A program made the position numbers and the translations under genes. Under the pieces are notes generated by a model that had not been told where the DNA came from, ran no database searches, and saw only the letters and a program-made list of their open reading frames with translations. From Dermatophagoides farinae (Eukaryota > Arthropoda > Arachnida > Sarcoptiformes > Pyroglyphidae), in contig NC_134682.1 in the NCBI RefSeq assembly GCF_024713945.1, forward strand, positions 3,665,001-3,729,000: a stretch of 64,000 nucleotides of DNA. The letters run 5' to 3'. How positions within the stretch are numbered: position 1 is the first letter of the stretch; each line of letters starts with the position of its first letter. Shown piece after piece: positions 1 through 16,790 of the stretch.

Positions 1-3239
<3,239 letters not shown>

Positions 3240-3240
<1 letters not shown>

Positions 3241-4560
3241 TTATCAATGAATTTCATGTAATCATGCAATATTTTATCCATTCAAAAATGTCTCCAATGG
3301 ATAAAAAATTGTCGTAACCAACGAATTATCCAGACGAAAAACGCCAGCATTTTTTCGCTGCAAAAAAAAACAAAGTCAATTAGAATCAATTATCACAAAT
3401 GCTGGAAAATATTAAATTTAAATTTAAATATATTTACAAAGATGATTTAATTGTCCAAAATTTTTGACAATTTGAAAATCTCCAATTCGGTTTTGCTGCA
3501 ATGGGATAATCCGATATTGAAATATGACTTTCGTTATAAACCATTGTAGATTTCCATCATTTTTCTTCCACGATTTCGTTTGATGCCGTTTTGTTAATTA
3601 AACAATAATTCAATATTAGTTTCAACAATTCCAACACTTGTTTCAATGGTTTTGTTTCAATCATTAGTAATTGCCATCGAAATTGACTACTATATTCTGT
3701 TTGACGATTTACATAGTGTGATGAAATCTATCTTCAGAAATTACCAAACGATCAAACAAACAAAGAAAAATGCTTAGTAAAAAGGATAAATTATATATAT
3801 GGTTTATTATTTAGTGATGTACATCGTCAACTAAAACACTAAAATGGATTGCAATAAAGTTTAACATTAAATATGTTATATTATACGTACGTTGAATTTA
3901 GAATTTAGTTTTAGTTCGATTATAGAACGTTGACGTGTACTTTTACTTTTAATTGCTTAGACATCAGCACCATCGTGTTTCACGACAACATTGGGAATTG
4001 TAATTGTTATTTTCCATTTTATTAAGATTTTTATCCGGTGGATCCAAATCTTTTAGAATAAGAGCAAGAGACGTTTAGAAGTTGAATTCGAAATTTTATT
4101 CAATTTAAACAAAAAACAGGCAAGTTCGAGGCAATTCTAAAACTAACTCAGAATGGCGTAAACGCCAATTGTTTAAATAGCAGTTGGATATCGAATCTAA
4201 TTATCGAACACCAATCTACTATTTATATTAGATTCAACACCCAATTTATATGCTGAAAAGAATTTTTTTAAATTTCAACATTGAATTTTGAAAAAAAATT
4301 CTATTATCAAAAAATGATCAAATTGTTTTGATTTTCAATTTTATTCGATTGTTTTTCAATGAACATAAATACCATTAGAATGGATTTTATTAGCGTCGAA
4401 CATTATATAATTTTATGTGTTGTAATGAGATATCATTCAAAAATTACACAATTAAATGAAAGATTTATTTTCAATTTCACAAAATGACTTTATTCGTTCA
4501 CGTCCAAAAAGCAACTTTTATATACAAAAGCAAAAAAAAATAGAAAATGAGCAACACAAC
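3240..4560. other. Moderate-complexity region, probably decayed transposon DNA
   Basis: Unlike its surroundings this stretch has few homopolymers and few microsatellites. It holds two short inverted repeats: a 9-bp pair at 3274-3282 and 3296-3304, and another at 3344-3352 and 3397-3405. It directly adjoins the retrotransposon RNase H fragment on its right. Read on the minus strand it contains TATA-like motifs followed by AATAAA motifs (near 4.51-4.46 kb and 4.18-4.08 kb), the order expected of a long terminal repeat. No intact open frame was found. That this is LTR or internal transposon remnant is an inference. Confidence 0.35.
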
Positions 4561-4576
4561 ACGTGTTGCTTGGGCT

Positions 4577-4840
4577 TTACGCCACTTGGGATTTAATCCA
4601 CACTAACGGACGATGATCAGTTTCTAATTTGAAACATTTGCCTTTTAAATATGTTGACCATTTATCGATCGCCGTTTTGAGAGCAGTAGCCTCTTTTTCA
4701 ATAGTGGCATAACGACTTTGACAATCAGTAAATTTCATCGAGAAATATTCCACAACGTACCGTATTCCATTGTCATCTACTTGTTGTAAAACGCCCGCCA
4801 TAGCTTTATCACTGGCATCAGTGCAGACATGCGAGAAAAA
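4577..4840 (-). mobile_element. Ty3/gypsy-type retrotransposon fragment: RNase H domain
   Basis: Roughly 85 minus-strand residues match the RNase H domain that follows reverse transcriptase in Ty3/gypsy polyproteins. Visible family marks are CTDAS (first catalytic Asp), YATIEKEATAL (catalytic Glu) and ETDHRPLVWI (second Asp). The fourth acidic residue of an active RNase H, the connection domain and integrase are all missing, because the frame stops just after the ETDHRPLVWI block. Upstream of about 4840 the open frame continues only into unrelated hydrophobic, homopolymer-derived sequence. No reverse transcriptase or gag is present in the window, so this is a dead remnant. A domesticated short protein is possible but nothing supports it. 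Confidence 0.8.
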
Positions 4841-5014
4841 AATAACGAATATATATCTCATTACATTAATAATCCAGAAAATAAAAACAGTTGTGAAAAA
4901 AAAACCAACAAAAATGCAATGTAGGGAAGCGCACTTTTCCATCATCCCAATCGAATATAATGGATGAGTGTGATGCTTTTTACAAGACAACAACAACAAC
5001 ACCAACATCAACTA

Positions 5015-8000
5015 ATTGTGTTTGGTTTTAATAATAATAATGATGATCACAAAATGGAATGAAAAACTATCGACTTGCAATCATGAACATTGTTATCGAA
5101 CAAGTCTGAATATATATCCTGTATATTTGCTGTGTTTGTGTATTTTTTGTTTTGTTTTGTTTTGTTTTGTTTGTTTGTGTATGTTTGTCGATTGTATTTG
5201 AACCAAACTCAAATCTATAATAATGATAACGATAACGGTAACGGTAACAATAATAATAATAATAATGAATCGAAATGATGATGTTTTCGATGAATTATTA
5301 GCGAAATTTTTTTCTCTGTTGTTTACTCTCTAACCTGGTGGACGTTTGTTTGTGTTTGGATAGATTCTGTTTTCATATTTTTTTTTTTTTTGGCCATCAT
5401 GGATGGCCATTATTGTTGAAGAAAAATGGTCACTATGACCATGACCACAACACATTTTTAATGACAAATTTGCTTTTTTTCCCATTCTTGTATTCTTATT
5501 TTGTTTTCAATTTTTTTTTTTTTTTTTTTTTGATTTATTACTATTGATAAACAATGGACATTTGGACATTTGTTGTTTTCCGTTTTTTTTTTTTTTTGGT
5601 TGCCAAAATATGATGACAATATATATAAACATAATAATAATCATCATCATTATAATAATTGATGCTATTACTTATTGATCTATTATGATGTTTCTGTAAA
5701 AGAAAGCAAAAAAACCGGTTTCAAAATAAACTTATTTGTGGATACAAATGGAAGTGGTTTTTTGTTGTTGTTCTTTGGTCCGAATGATAACAATAGAACA
5801 TTTTTTCTTTTGAATTTTTTTTTTCACCAGAATTTTACGTAGGCTAAATAAAAAATGCAAATGAAGAGAAATTAGAAAATTTTCTTTATTCTCTCATCAT
5901 TTCTTAATGGTCACCTGATCCAGAGGGGACAGGAGGAAGTGTTTTTCAATAAGAAAATTTTTTTTTTTGTTGTCCTTCCCCACCACTTGGTCAATCTGGC
6001 AATTTTATTCTCATTGAATTCCTTTTTATTTATTTATTTAAACAGAAATAAAATGTTAATAATAACAACCAAATTAGATATTCATGACTTTTCTTATTTG
6101 ATTTTTTTTTTGCTTTGCTTTACTTCCATTCCATACCGTTTCTCATTTTTATTTATTCTTTGTAGTTTGATTTGCCTCCCTCGCATGAACACAGACACGC
6201 ACACACACACACACACACGCATCAATAGGATTTTATTCCAGGTTTCTGTTGATGTTTTTTGTATTCTTATTATTATTAGTATTTGACGAACCAGAATAGA
6301 AGAAGAGAATGAAAATTCATCTATTTATTTATTTATGTTTTTTTTTCTTCATTCACTTCATTCATTCATTCATAGAATTTATTCACATCATCTCATTTCA
6401 CACCATGTTTTGGCGCCACTATTTTATTTTCAGCAAAAATATTGCTAGTCTCATGCCAACAACAACAACAACAACATTAGAATCAAGATAATAATGATAG
6501 TGGATAGAGTATAATAACAACTTTCGTTTTCATTTTCTTTTTTTTTTTTTGAATTTTCTGTATGAATTTCGTTGCCATTTTTTGTATATTTTTCATTTTC
6601 ATTTTTTTTTCACTTTAGATATAAAACCATTGATAATGATAACTCATACAGACAGACACACTGGAGATATTTGTGGTGGTGGTGGTGTTGTTGGTGGAAT
6701 GATGTTTCCTTTTTTCCCATTTCTAAATTTTACCGTTGACGCCGGCGCGATTCTTGACATGAATAAATGAATGAATGAATGAATGAAAACCTGGCCGAAC
6801 AATCCAGAAAAAAACTAAATTTCAGTACCAAAAAATTGGGATGCGCATCAATAAAAACCTTACTGGTGGCATTAATGATGTTTTCTCGTTTTTTGGCTGC
6901 TTTTTTTTCTCCATTTTATTTTGTCAGTGTGTTTCGGTGTGTGTATATGGTATGATAACACTAATTTTTTTTTTGCGGCTAGTTTTTATCGAAAACAAAA
7001 TTCATTGTTTTTATGAATGTGTTCAATGAAATTATTCATTTTTCGAAATTGTTTCATTTCATTTGTTGTATGTGATATGGTGATTTTGGCCGTGTGGTTG
7101 TTGTTGTTGTAGACTGCCTGATCCTTAGAAAACATTATTGTGTTTGTTTTTTTTTTATTATTGGGAAAACAAAACCAAATTATTTATTCATTCATTCAAT
7201 TTAGTCTTTGTGTGTGTTTTGTGTGTTTTTTTTTCTTCGATTCAACAATTCGACATTGTGTTTGGATACAAAACAAAACAAGTGACTTGTTTTCTGTGGT
7301 CGACTGATGAATGAATGAATGAGCAAGCCAAATGACCGATTCATAGTGTGTGATATCTATTGAAAAGTTTATTTTTTCAACCAAAAAAAAAAAAATTCTA
7401 TTAATTTTTATGATTGTTTGATATTCAATATTTGTTGTTTGTTTTCATAATTTGTTTTGTCTATATATAGAATATATATCTAATTATCTAGAATCACGAA
7501 CTTTGTGTGTCAGTGTGTGTGTACGTTTGATGTTTTTGTGAATTTTCATTGAGAATTAATTAATTAATTATTCTGTTTTGTTACGTGTACTATAACAATT
7601 TCTATTTCAAATCAATCATCATCAGATTGAATCTGAACTACGATTCATGATATTCAACACAAAGGTATGAATTTTGTTTATCATTCTTTTGCTATACGTA
7701 TTTACACACAAACACAAACGGTGGTAAATCCTCTTATTCATTCATTCATTCATTCATTATTACCATATTCATGATCTTCATGATATCAAACATAATGTTT
7801 TTATCCATTGATTCTTTCAAGTTTTTTTTTCATTCATTTATTTATTCAGAATCATATAAGAATATCTTAGATTCTGGTTTTTTATTATCGAAAGAAGAAA
7901 AAAAATTATGGCTTAAAAACTATGATCAATGATAAGGTTATTAATCATCCATCTATGGTGTATGTTTTTTTTTTTTTTTTTTTTGAACAGAATATAAGAA

Positions 8001-10836
8001 AGAAAAAGATGAAAAGAAAAGAAAAAAAAGGTGTTGTTATTCTATTGTGTGTGTGTGTGTGTGTGTGTGTGTATGAGTGTATTAAGGCCAAACATTACAT
8101 CTTTTTTTTCCTGGCCAAAGAATAATAACACAGAAGCCATGGCTTCATTTCATTTTCTTTGGTTCCTCATGATGATGTTGAAACTTATTATTGCACAATG
8201 TCTTTCTTGTTATTTTTTTTTTCTATATAGGAATTATGATTGTCAATCGATCGACAGTGGACAAAGACTGATGGTTTTTTTTTTTACTTTCGTTTGTTCA
8301 TTTATTTTTATTTTCATTTTTTTTCTCTGTCGTTGTTGTTAATGTTTTTTTTTCTATACGGTAATATCGGTTAAGTATGTTATTGGTCGACGAAATGTCT
8401 GTAGTTTTTTTTTTCTCTCTCTTCTTGTATACTTTTATTCATTTATGTATGATCAACATCTGGATTTTCGTTGTGGGTTTTTTTTTGTTGTGTTGTTATT
8501 TTTCTACCTTTGAATATATAATAACCGGTAGAAATAAAAGTTGGTTATATTAGCTAGAGTGAGCCTACTTACTATACCTTTCTTTTTTTTAGCACACACA
8601 CACACACACACAATGCACCATTATTCTTTTGGTTTCCATCATTATTATTATTCTGGATTCTCTACTACCGCTGCTGCTGCTGCTGCCAACACGCATACAC
8701 ACAGTTGTTACATTGTATTGGGAATACCACCATAATATGGATGCTAACAACACATCGTGATGAAAAAAAAACAACAACAACAACAAAAAATTTACCGTTA
8801 TCGATTCAATCAATCGATTTCTAACAATACACATTTCACATTCAAACATACTCAAACAAAATGAAAATGAAAATGAAAATAAAAACCAAAAACAAAAAAG
8901 GAAATGGGAAAAAAAACTGCAAAAAAAAGCAGCTTGCAGAATATAACTGAAAAAAAAGATAGGAATTGAACCGTATCAAATTGAATTCTGTGTGTGTGCG
9001 TGTGTGTGTGTGTGTGTGTGTAGGCATTTTTTCCAAAAAAGTGCAAACATTGATGAACAAAAAGCGGAAAAACAAAAACAAAAATGAATTCATCGACAGC
9101 AACAATATCATGACCAGTCACATAGACATCCAATACACATTTAAGACTTTATTCCTATATACATGTATTCAGGAAATTCTTTCGGTTCGCTTATCACTTT
9201 TACCGATACCTTTTATTCGGAATGATGGTTTTTTTTTGTTTTTTTTCCGAGAATTTTGTTTTCCGGTTTTCATTTTTGTTTTCATTTCAAAAATTTAAAC
9301 TGATAAATTTCCCATTTTGATGGCTGAATTTTGTTTCGATTTGTTTTCTGTTGTTCTCCAACCATCTACAACCATCCGTCCACCAACGCATTTCTTTTTT
9401 TTTCGCAGAAGAAAAATTGATGCTTTTTATGTCTGAATTTTGTGAAAAAAAAATAAATAAATTCCATCATTTAAATTCTTGATTAATTTCTCTATGACAA
9501 ATAATCCAAGTAGAATTTTGTCCATTGAAATTGATGTTACTGATAATGAAGAGAAACGAATTTCATTTCCAATGTCAAAACGCACACACAAACGAATTAA
9601 TCTTAATAGTCATGATGGATGAAAATCGGAAGAATTCAAAATGGATATATATAGAATAGTCTTGGTCTAATTAAAGATTCTTACGAATTTCGAATTTGTT
9701 TTCTTGAAAACAAACAAACAAACAAACAAAAATTCGTTGCATAGAAACGGAAAATTTTTTTTCTTTCCAATACATAAGACATACATAAGAATTGGGATCG
9801 AAATTAGTTTATCTCACTGTTTTTTTTTGTTGTTGTTGTTATTACTTTCTCTGTGTGTATGTTTTTTTTTTTGGGTCTTGTTTCATCATTAGATTGGTGC
9901 TCATCATCAATTTTTTTTTCTCTCTTTATTTACAACCGTTAATCCAAAGAAAGCAATATACAAAAAAAAACGAAAAAAATAATGGAATTGGACCTGTTAT
10001 TAATGATGATTTTACACGCGAATGGATTCATTTTCTTCTTTTTCTTCTACTACTAATACTACTACTTCAAAAAAATTTTGGATTCAGGTCAAAATGGCAA
10101 AAAAAAAATTTGAATGAATTTATTATTCATACCAATAGAATCTTGCTGTTTTTCGTTGCTAGTGCTTTGTCCTTAAATCATCATATATGATTATGAAAAT
10201 GGGCTAAAATTGATTTTAAAAAATTTTTTTTTTCAATGTAAAAAAAATGGTCGAAAAACATTTACATACACATAACAGATTCGATTAGAGATTCATCGAT
10301 TTCCATTTTTGACCTTTTGTTGTGCAGAATTTTTTATTTTTATTTTTCACATTTTTCAATAATCGAACACCACACACACACCACACACACACACAGTATA
10401 TCCATCATCATTATATAATCACCGTGTATATGAATGAATGAATGGATAAAAAATGGAAAACTGAAAAATTTTTTTTTTCATAAAGATCTCCATTATAGAT
10501 TCCATTGAATGAATGAATGAAGAAAATTTTTTGTTGTTGTTGTTGTTGTTGTTTCCAATCTATAATTTATTTATTATATTCATAAACTTTTTTTTTTTAA
10601 TTCTTGTCCATTATCGTTGGAATTCTTGTCCATTACCACCATCATTTTTTTTCAACGAAAAAAAAACAACTAAAAATTTCTTTAATTTAATTGATTTTTG
10701 TCATTCATTTGATTTCTCATTAACATATACATAGGTATCATAAATCATTCATCGATTGTCAATTTTTATTCGGCAACAATTTCCAAAATCATCATCATCA
10801 TCATCATTTATATAAAATTTTTGTAATTTTAAAATT
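5015..10836. other. Repeat-rich intergenic DNA
   Basis: Dense T/A homopolymers with ATC, CATT/AATG, TTG/CAA and GT/CA microsatellites (for example a GT tract near 8047-8072). Open frames here are low-complexity and lack domains. One 42-codon frame at 9494 looks less repeat-derived and is listed separately. I see no other gene. Confidence 0.55.
9494..9622 (+). CDS. Candidate small ORF, 42 residues
   Basis: An ATG-to-TGA frame encodes a mixed, hydrophilic peptide starting MTNNPSRILSIEIDVTD and ending in a basic segment (SKRTHKRINLNSHDG). It stands out because its composition is balanced and not built from a local microsatellite, unlike nearly all frames in this 10-kb stretch. It has no signal peptide, membrane segment or motif I recognise. 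It could be a micro-peptide, an exon of an unseen gene or a chance frame, since 40-codon frames are common in AT-rich DNA. Confidence 0.22.
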   Translation: MTNNPSRILSIEIDVTDNEEKRISFPMSKRTHKRINLNSHDG

Positions 10837-12363
10837 ATGGGTACAACTGGACGATTTGGTGGCGGTGGCCATGGTTTGACTGGACCAAAACATATATGTA
10901 AGTTTTTTTCAAACTTTCTATTCTGTTAATTTAAAATTCCATTCAATTTCATATCATAATCACCAGGGTTAAATACGTTTGAACTTTATTCAACATCATT
11001 ATTTATTGAAAAAATAGTAGTAGTGGAATTAATTAAATTTGAAAATTACGAATGGTAATTATTATTACAAATATACAAGACAAGAGACGACATATATATT
11101 CATTTTATTTTATTATTCTCACTGGACATTCTCCAGACGCATTCACATAAACAAAAATGGTAAAATGAAGAATTTACATTACAAAAAAAAAACCTGTATA
11201 TTTTCATTCGGTTCATCGTTTTTTTTTCTTGATTTTTTTTTCACTTTCAGTTGAAAGTACTGAAATTTTTTATTTTTAATGCACTTTGTGTTTGTGAAAA
11301 TTCAATGTAAGAATAATGATATATAATTTTAAAAATTTTTTTTTAAACCCACATATTCTTGTCTGTTATATCGATATTGGCGTTGTAAATAATAATAATG
11401 TGGGTAGTCATTATCATTATCATAATCAACTCAATGTTGCTATTTTTTTTTCCTTGTGTATGATTTAAAAAATTCTACATTTTTTTCCATTGAAAATAAC
11501 TTAATTTATATGATTTTGATGAACAAGTGAGGAAAAGAAAATTTTGACATTTGGACAAATTCTGTGTGTGTGTGTGTGTGAAAAATGAATGAAAATGTCA
11601 AATGTAAAACATTTTGTTGTTGTTGTTGTTGTTAGATTAATTATCTTAGTTTTTTTTTCTGGAACATTTTTATGATGATTATGTAATTCTTTCTTTTGTT
11701 TTGTTACATCAATTTTTTTTTCTCTGTTACTACTGGCTGTTGATGAATGAATTTTTTAAAATTCAATGACAACAACAATGATTGTGTCATATGTGTGTGT
11801 GTGTGTGTGTGTGTGGACCAGATTTGCATTTTGATGCTCATTTTTTTTTACTCACACTTTTTCTCTATCACTAATTCTGAATTAACATATGCAAAAGAAT
11901 TGTCATAAAAATGACAAAAACAGAATGCCAGCAACAAAAAAAAACAAAAACAAAAACAATGTCAAATCATACAAGATGATGATGAGAATCAAGATGTATA
12001 CGGTACGTTATGGAAGATCATCATTAGTATTCTCGGGTGGAAAAATTGTATTTGTTTCTCAAATTACCATATTCTGTGTGATGTTGTGCATATACAACAA
12101 AAAAAAAATTTTTTTTCTGGTACCAAAATTATTCTCATCATCATCCAACAATGAATTGAATGAATTGAATGAATGAATGCATCGATATAATTGTCATAAG
12201 GTTACAATGTATTGTAATGGTATATATGGTACAATGAACATAGACAACAACAACGAATAGAAAAAATGCGAGAGCGTGAAAAAAAAACGTGTCAAGAATC
12301 AATTATTCTAATGGAATTCTTTAACGGAGCGCGAAATAAAAAGAATCCTTTACATCTTCATTG

Positions 12364-12406
<43 letters not shown>

Positions 12407-15400
12407 GGGACATTGAAACAATCATCATCATCACATCGACAATGATAATGATGATATACACACTAGTGAATCGTTTGGAATTTTTGTTGTCGTTTTTTTT
12501 TCGCTCATTTTGATCAATCATTGATTCAAATGGTAAGCAAAAACAAAAAAATAAAATTTATCATTAACAATAATGGATATGAATCATTCGATACGGGTAT
12601 TGTTAAATGTGTGTGTGTGTGTGTGTTTGATTAAAACTGATGATTGGATTACGTGATTGGATTTTTCGTATACATCAGCTTTGAGTGTTTATGTGTGTGT
12701 GTATGTATCGATTGATTGATGTACTTGCCAAATTCTTGAATGTTTTTTTTATTATCGGAGGCAATAATCCTAGGAATTATCGTCTGTGTGTGTGACATGC
12801 TTCAATGTCATTAAAACATTTCTATGTTTTTTCTATCTTTTCCATTCTGTTTAATATTGTCACATTTTTGTGATTATAATCGTTGTCACTAGTTTGATTC
12901 GATTTGATTTGTTTTCTTTTTTTGTTGTTGTTGTTGTTGTTGTTGTTGTTTTTGTTTGACATTGGATTGGAATTATAGATAACTCATCATCATCATCATT
13001 TTTTAAAAAGCTGACTAAATTGTAAATGAATGAAAAAATATAACGTGAATGTTAATTAATTATTCATATATAGCCATGATAGTGAGGATGATGATTGAAT
13101 GTAAACATCATGTCGATTGGTTAATAAAATATTCCGGAAATCTTCGCATCTTGTTCAAAAGTTTTTTTTCAATGCTAAAATTTCTCATTTAACAAACATT
13201 CATGTCATTCTTACTTATATATACGATATATGTGAATTGTTGTTGTTTGATTTGATTTTATAGCCCAATTGATTATTATTTCTTCATCTTCGTTTAGGTA
13301 CATTTATTGGCCAACCAATCATATATAGTAAAATGTGAGAAAGAGAGAAACGAAACAAAACAAAACAAAACAAAATAATAAAAAAAAACAAAGACAAGAG
13401 CTGTGTTGATAAACGAAAATATCAATAAAAAAAAATACGAAATAACAGATAGATCGATAGATATGTTGGAAATTCTTTTATTTTCAATATATCACACAAA
13501 ATGATGATGATGATGATGATTCATACATTGACATTTATCGATATGTATTCTATCAGTACTGGTTACCGCTCGAGTGGCTTCAAATTGTCTATAATATTGA
13601 TATATTTGATGTTTCATTTCTTATTTTTATTTATTTATTTATTTACGATTGTAAAAATAATATAAATGATGATGATGATGATGATGATGAAATGTTTTTC
13701 TTCTCTTACATTTTTTTTTTTTTGGATCTGTGGAATCATTTGATGATCATACTTTTGTATAATTGTTCAGGTTGTTCTCTTTTTTTTTCATTTCATTCGA
13801 TCGAGTGCACTTCAATTCTCTTTTTTTATATCATTTTTGTTTTGTTTTGTTTTGTTTATCAAAATGCCAAATGTTCATCATCATCATCATTTTGCTGTGT
13901 AGATGACGATGATGATGAGCGGTTTTTGGCATTGTTTTTTTTTTTTGTTGCTTGTCGTTTTGTTGTTTATTATTATTATTAATTGTTTGCAATTCGGTAA
14001 AGTAAAACGATTTTCATTCCATAAGAATTATCGATTTCAATTTCTGGAACAAATAGAAAAAACCTTGTGTTGCCACTGGATAGGCACGAAGTTCAAATAA
14101 TAAATAGTTGTTTCTGTTTGTTTGCCAGTTTTTTTTGTCTAATACTAATTAATGTTCATATAAATTGGATCATCATTAACATCAACAACAACAACAACAA
14201 CAAGAATCGAATTCTAGCAAACGAAAAAAAAAAACGTAAATCATCTTCAAATGATTATGGTCTCCAATACAATTCGTTTATTTATTTATTTTGATCTTTC
14301 ACTCTTTTCTAATGGCCCAATTCTGGTGATTGGATATTGTTTGATACAATAATATTGAAAACATAAACAGAAAACTTTGCTCTCTCGATCATTTTCATTT
14401 CTTATTATCATTGATTACAACCCCAATAAACATCAATCAACTACGGGAAAAGGAAAAAAATTTTTTTTTTCATTTCTCGATTACTACATACAGTTTATAA
14501 TGATTGGAAAATGAAGAAAAAAAAACTTGTTAATTATCAATGAATGCCCGCGTTATCATTCATTTTCAAAAAAAAAAAAAAAAAAAAAAAAAATTCTTGC
14601 TTTTGGATCATTAATGAACCGAAAAAAAATTACCCTGTTGGAAAAAAATGTAATAATCATATCTTGAGATTGATACAATCATTTTTTTACCCCTTGTTAT
14701 TGTATATTTTGAATGAACTGGTTATGATTATGTGGGTGGTGGCGGTGGCGGCGGCGCTGCTTGTTGGAAATTTTAATTTAAATTATTTTTAATATATCAG
14801 AATAAGGAAAAATAAGAGAGAGAGAGAGAAAAAAAACAACAGCAACAAATCATCAGAGTTCATCTTGTATGGAAAAATATTTACATTACCACCATCACAT
14901 CACAAACAATGTATCCAGGGAACAATTGGGTTCACGGATTCCCGTATTTACCATTGCAGAATTTTTTTTTTGACTATTTCATGTTACCAAGAATTATACA
15001 TTTCGTTCTCAATATCATATTTGAATCAATCATCCTGTTGACTTAAGATCATCATCATCATCATAATCATCAGCAGCGGAAAATATTCTTGTGTAAATAT
15101 TTGTATTGTAAAAAAAAAAAATTTTTTCTCTTGTTTTTTTTATATTGAACAAAATTGCAAGTTGAAACATTTTTTTTCTCCAGTCATTAATATTCAAGCT
15201 ATTTTCAATTTCATTCCGATTTGTTTTCAATTTGATCTGAGATTACCTTCCAGAAACCTTAATGTAAAATTTTCATTTGGAGAGAGTGATAAAAAAAATT
15301 GGTCATTTACTCGTGGCCATCACCATCATCATCATCAATGATTTTGTTCATTGTTTGATTCAGAATATCCAGAATTGAATTTTCAATGAAAATTTAAAAT

Positions 15401-16759
15401 TGTAAATTGAATTCAATTTTTTTTTGCTCTCCATTTATCAGGAAAAAAAAATCATTTTCAGTGAAACAAATTTTGAAAATTTTCTTCTCTTGTCTCTAAT
15501 TTAATTCATTCATTCAATTCATTCATTTCAAATTGCATCAGAAAAAGAAATGTTTCCGTTTTTCATCGACCAGACTTGATTCATCAAATTAAATGAATCC
15601 TTTTTAAAAGGTTTTATTTTCACCAGAGAAAAAAATAAAATTTCACATTATCATCATCATTTGATTTTAAAGTGAAAATAATAAATTCAATTTTTTTTTA
15701 TATGAATTTCAATTAAAAATAAAAACATAACCAGAATCGATAATAATGTGGGTCGATTCCGGTTTTATTCATTCATTCATTCATACACACACACACACAC
15801 ACACAAAACTAATCGACATTCAATGTTTGTCGATGACAGTCAAAAACATTATAGTTCTCTTCTTACAAAGTAAAAAAAAAATCAAAATTTCTTTCACATT
15901 CACATTTGATTCTGTACGATTTTATTACATTTTACATGCCAAACACACACACACACACACACCAATACGTGTGGGGTTTTACATTTATGCAAAAACATTT
16001 TTGTTTCAAAAAGATTGAAACAAAGCAAAGAAACCAAAAAAAAAAAATTTGATAGAAATATCTTCAATTCATAGTGAAGATTAATACAAATTCCATTGAT
16101 TTTTTTTTTTGTTAGTTTCTGAGGAAATTTCCTTTTTCAAGTTGAATTTTTGTGGAAAATTTTTTTTCCTTTTTACTTCTTGCTAACCCTGTCGATCATT
16201 AGTTCTTGGATTTTTTTTTGTTCGGTTTCCAGCTCGGTTTAGGGTTAATCATTCTTTTTTTTCACGGCTCATCTAATTAGAAGATCATTTTGTTTGTATT
16301 TAACACACACTTGATTAAACACACACACACACACACTTTTGTGCTTAAAAATAAATCATCAAATCATATTATCAAATCTATGGATTACACACAGGAAAAA
16401 AAGAATTTCGAATCCAATCTCCAGCACTCACACACACAGATATAAAGATTTATTATTCTATGAATTGATCGATTCTGTTTTTTTTCTCGATATTTTCAGA
16501 ATAAATGAATATTCACAGCAACCATAACAACAACAAACACAATGAATCTAATGAAAATGACTTTTATAATTTGTGTTTATTATGATCAAATCATTTGGCT
16601 AATTTTTTGTTCGATTAATAATTTATCGACGACATTGATGCTGATGATGATGATGCCCCAAAAGCAAAAAAAAAGCAAAAAATTCTTCAGTTTAAACTAA
16701 AGAAAAAAATTTCCGAAAATTATGTTTCCGGAAAATTGAATGAATGAATGTACTTCACC

Positions 16760-16790
<31 letters not shown>

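Noticed and set aside
7625-7664. Short segment between CATCAG and AAAG|GTATGA reading IESELRFMIFNTK
   Set aside because: Too short, with no in-phase partner exon; splice-like motifs are frequent by chance in this sequence.
11889-12176. 95-codon plus-strand frame with MYTVRYGRSSLVFSGGKIVF
   Set aside because: Flanked and ended by homopolymer and AATG repeats, with no domain, start context or splice partner. Probably chance.
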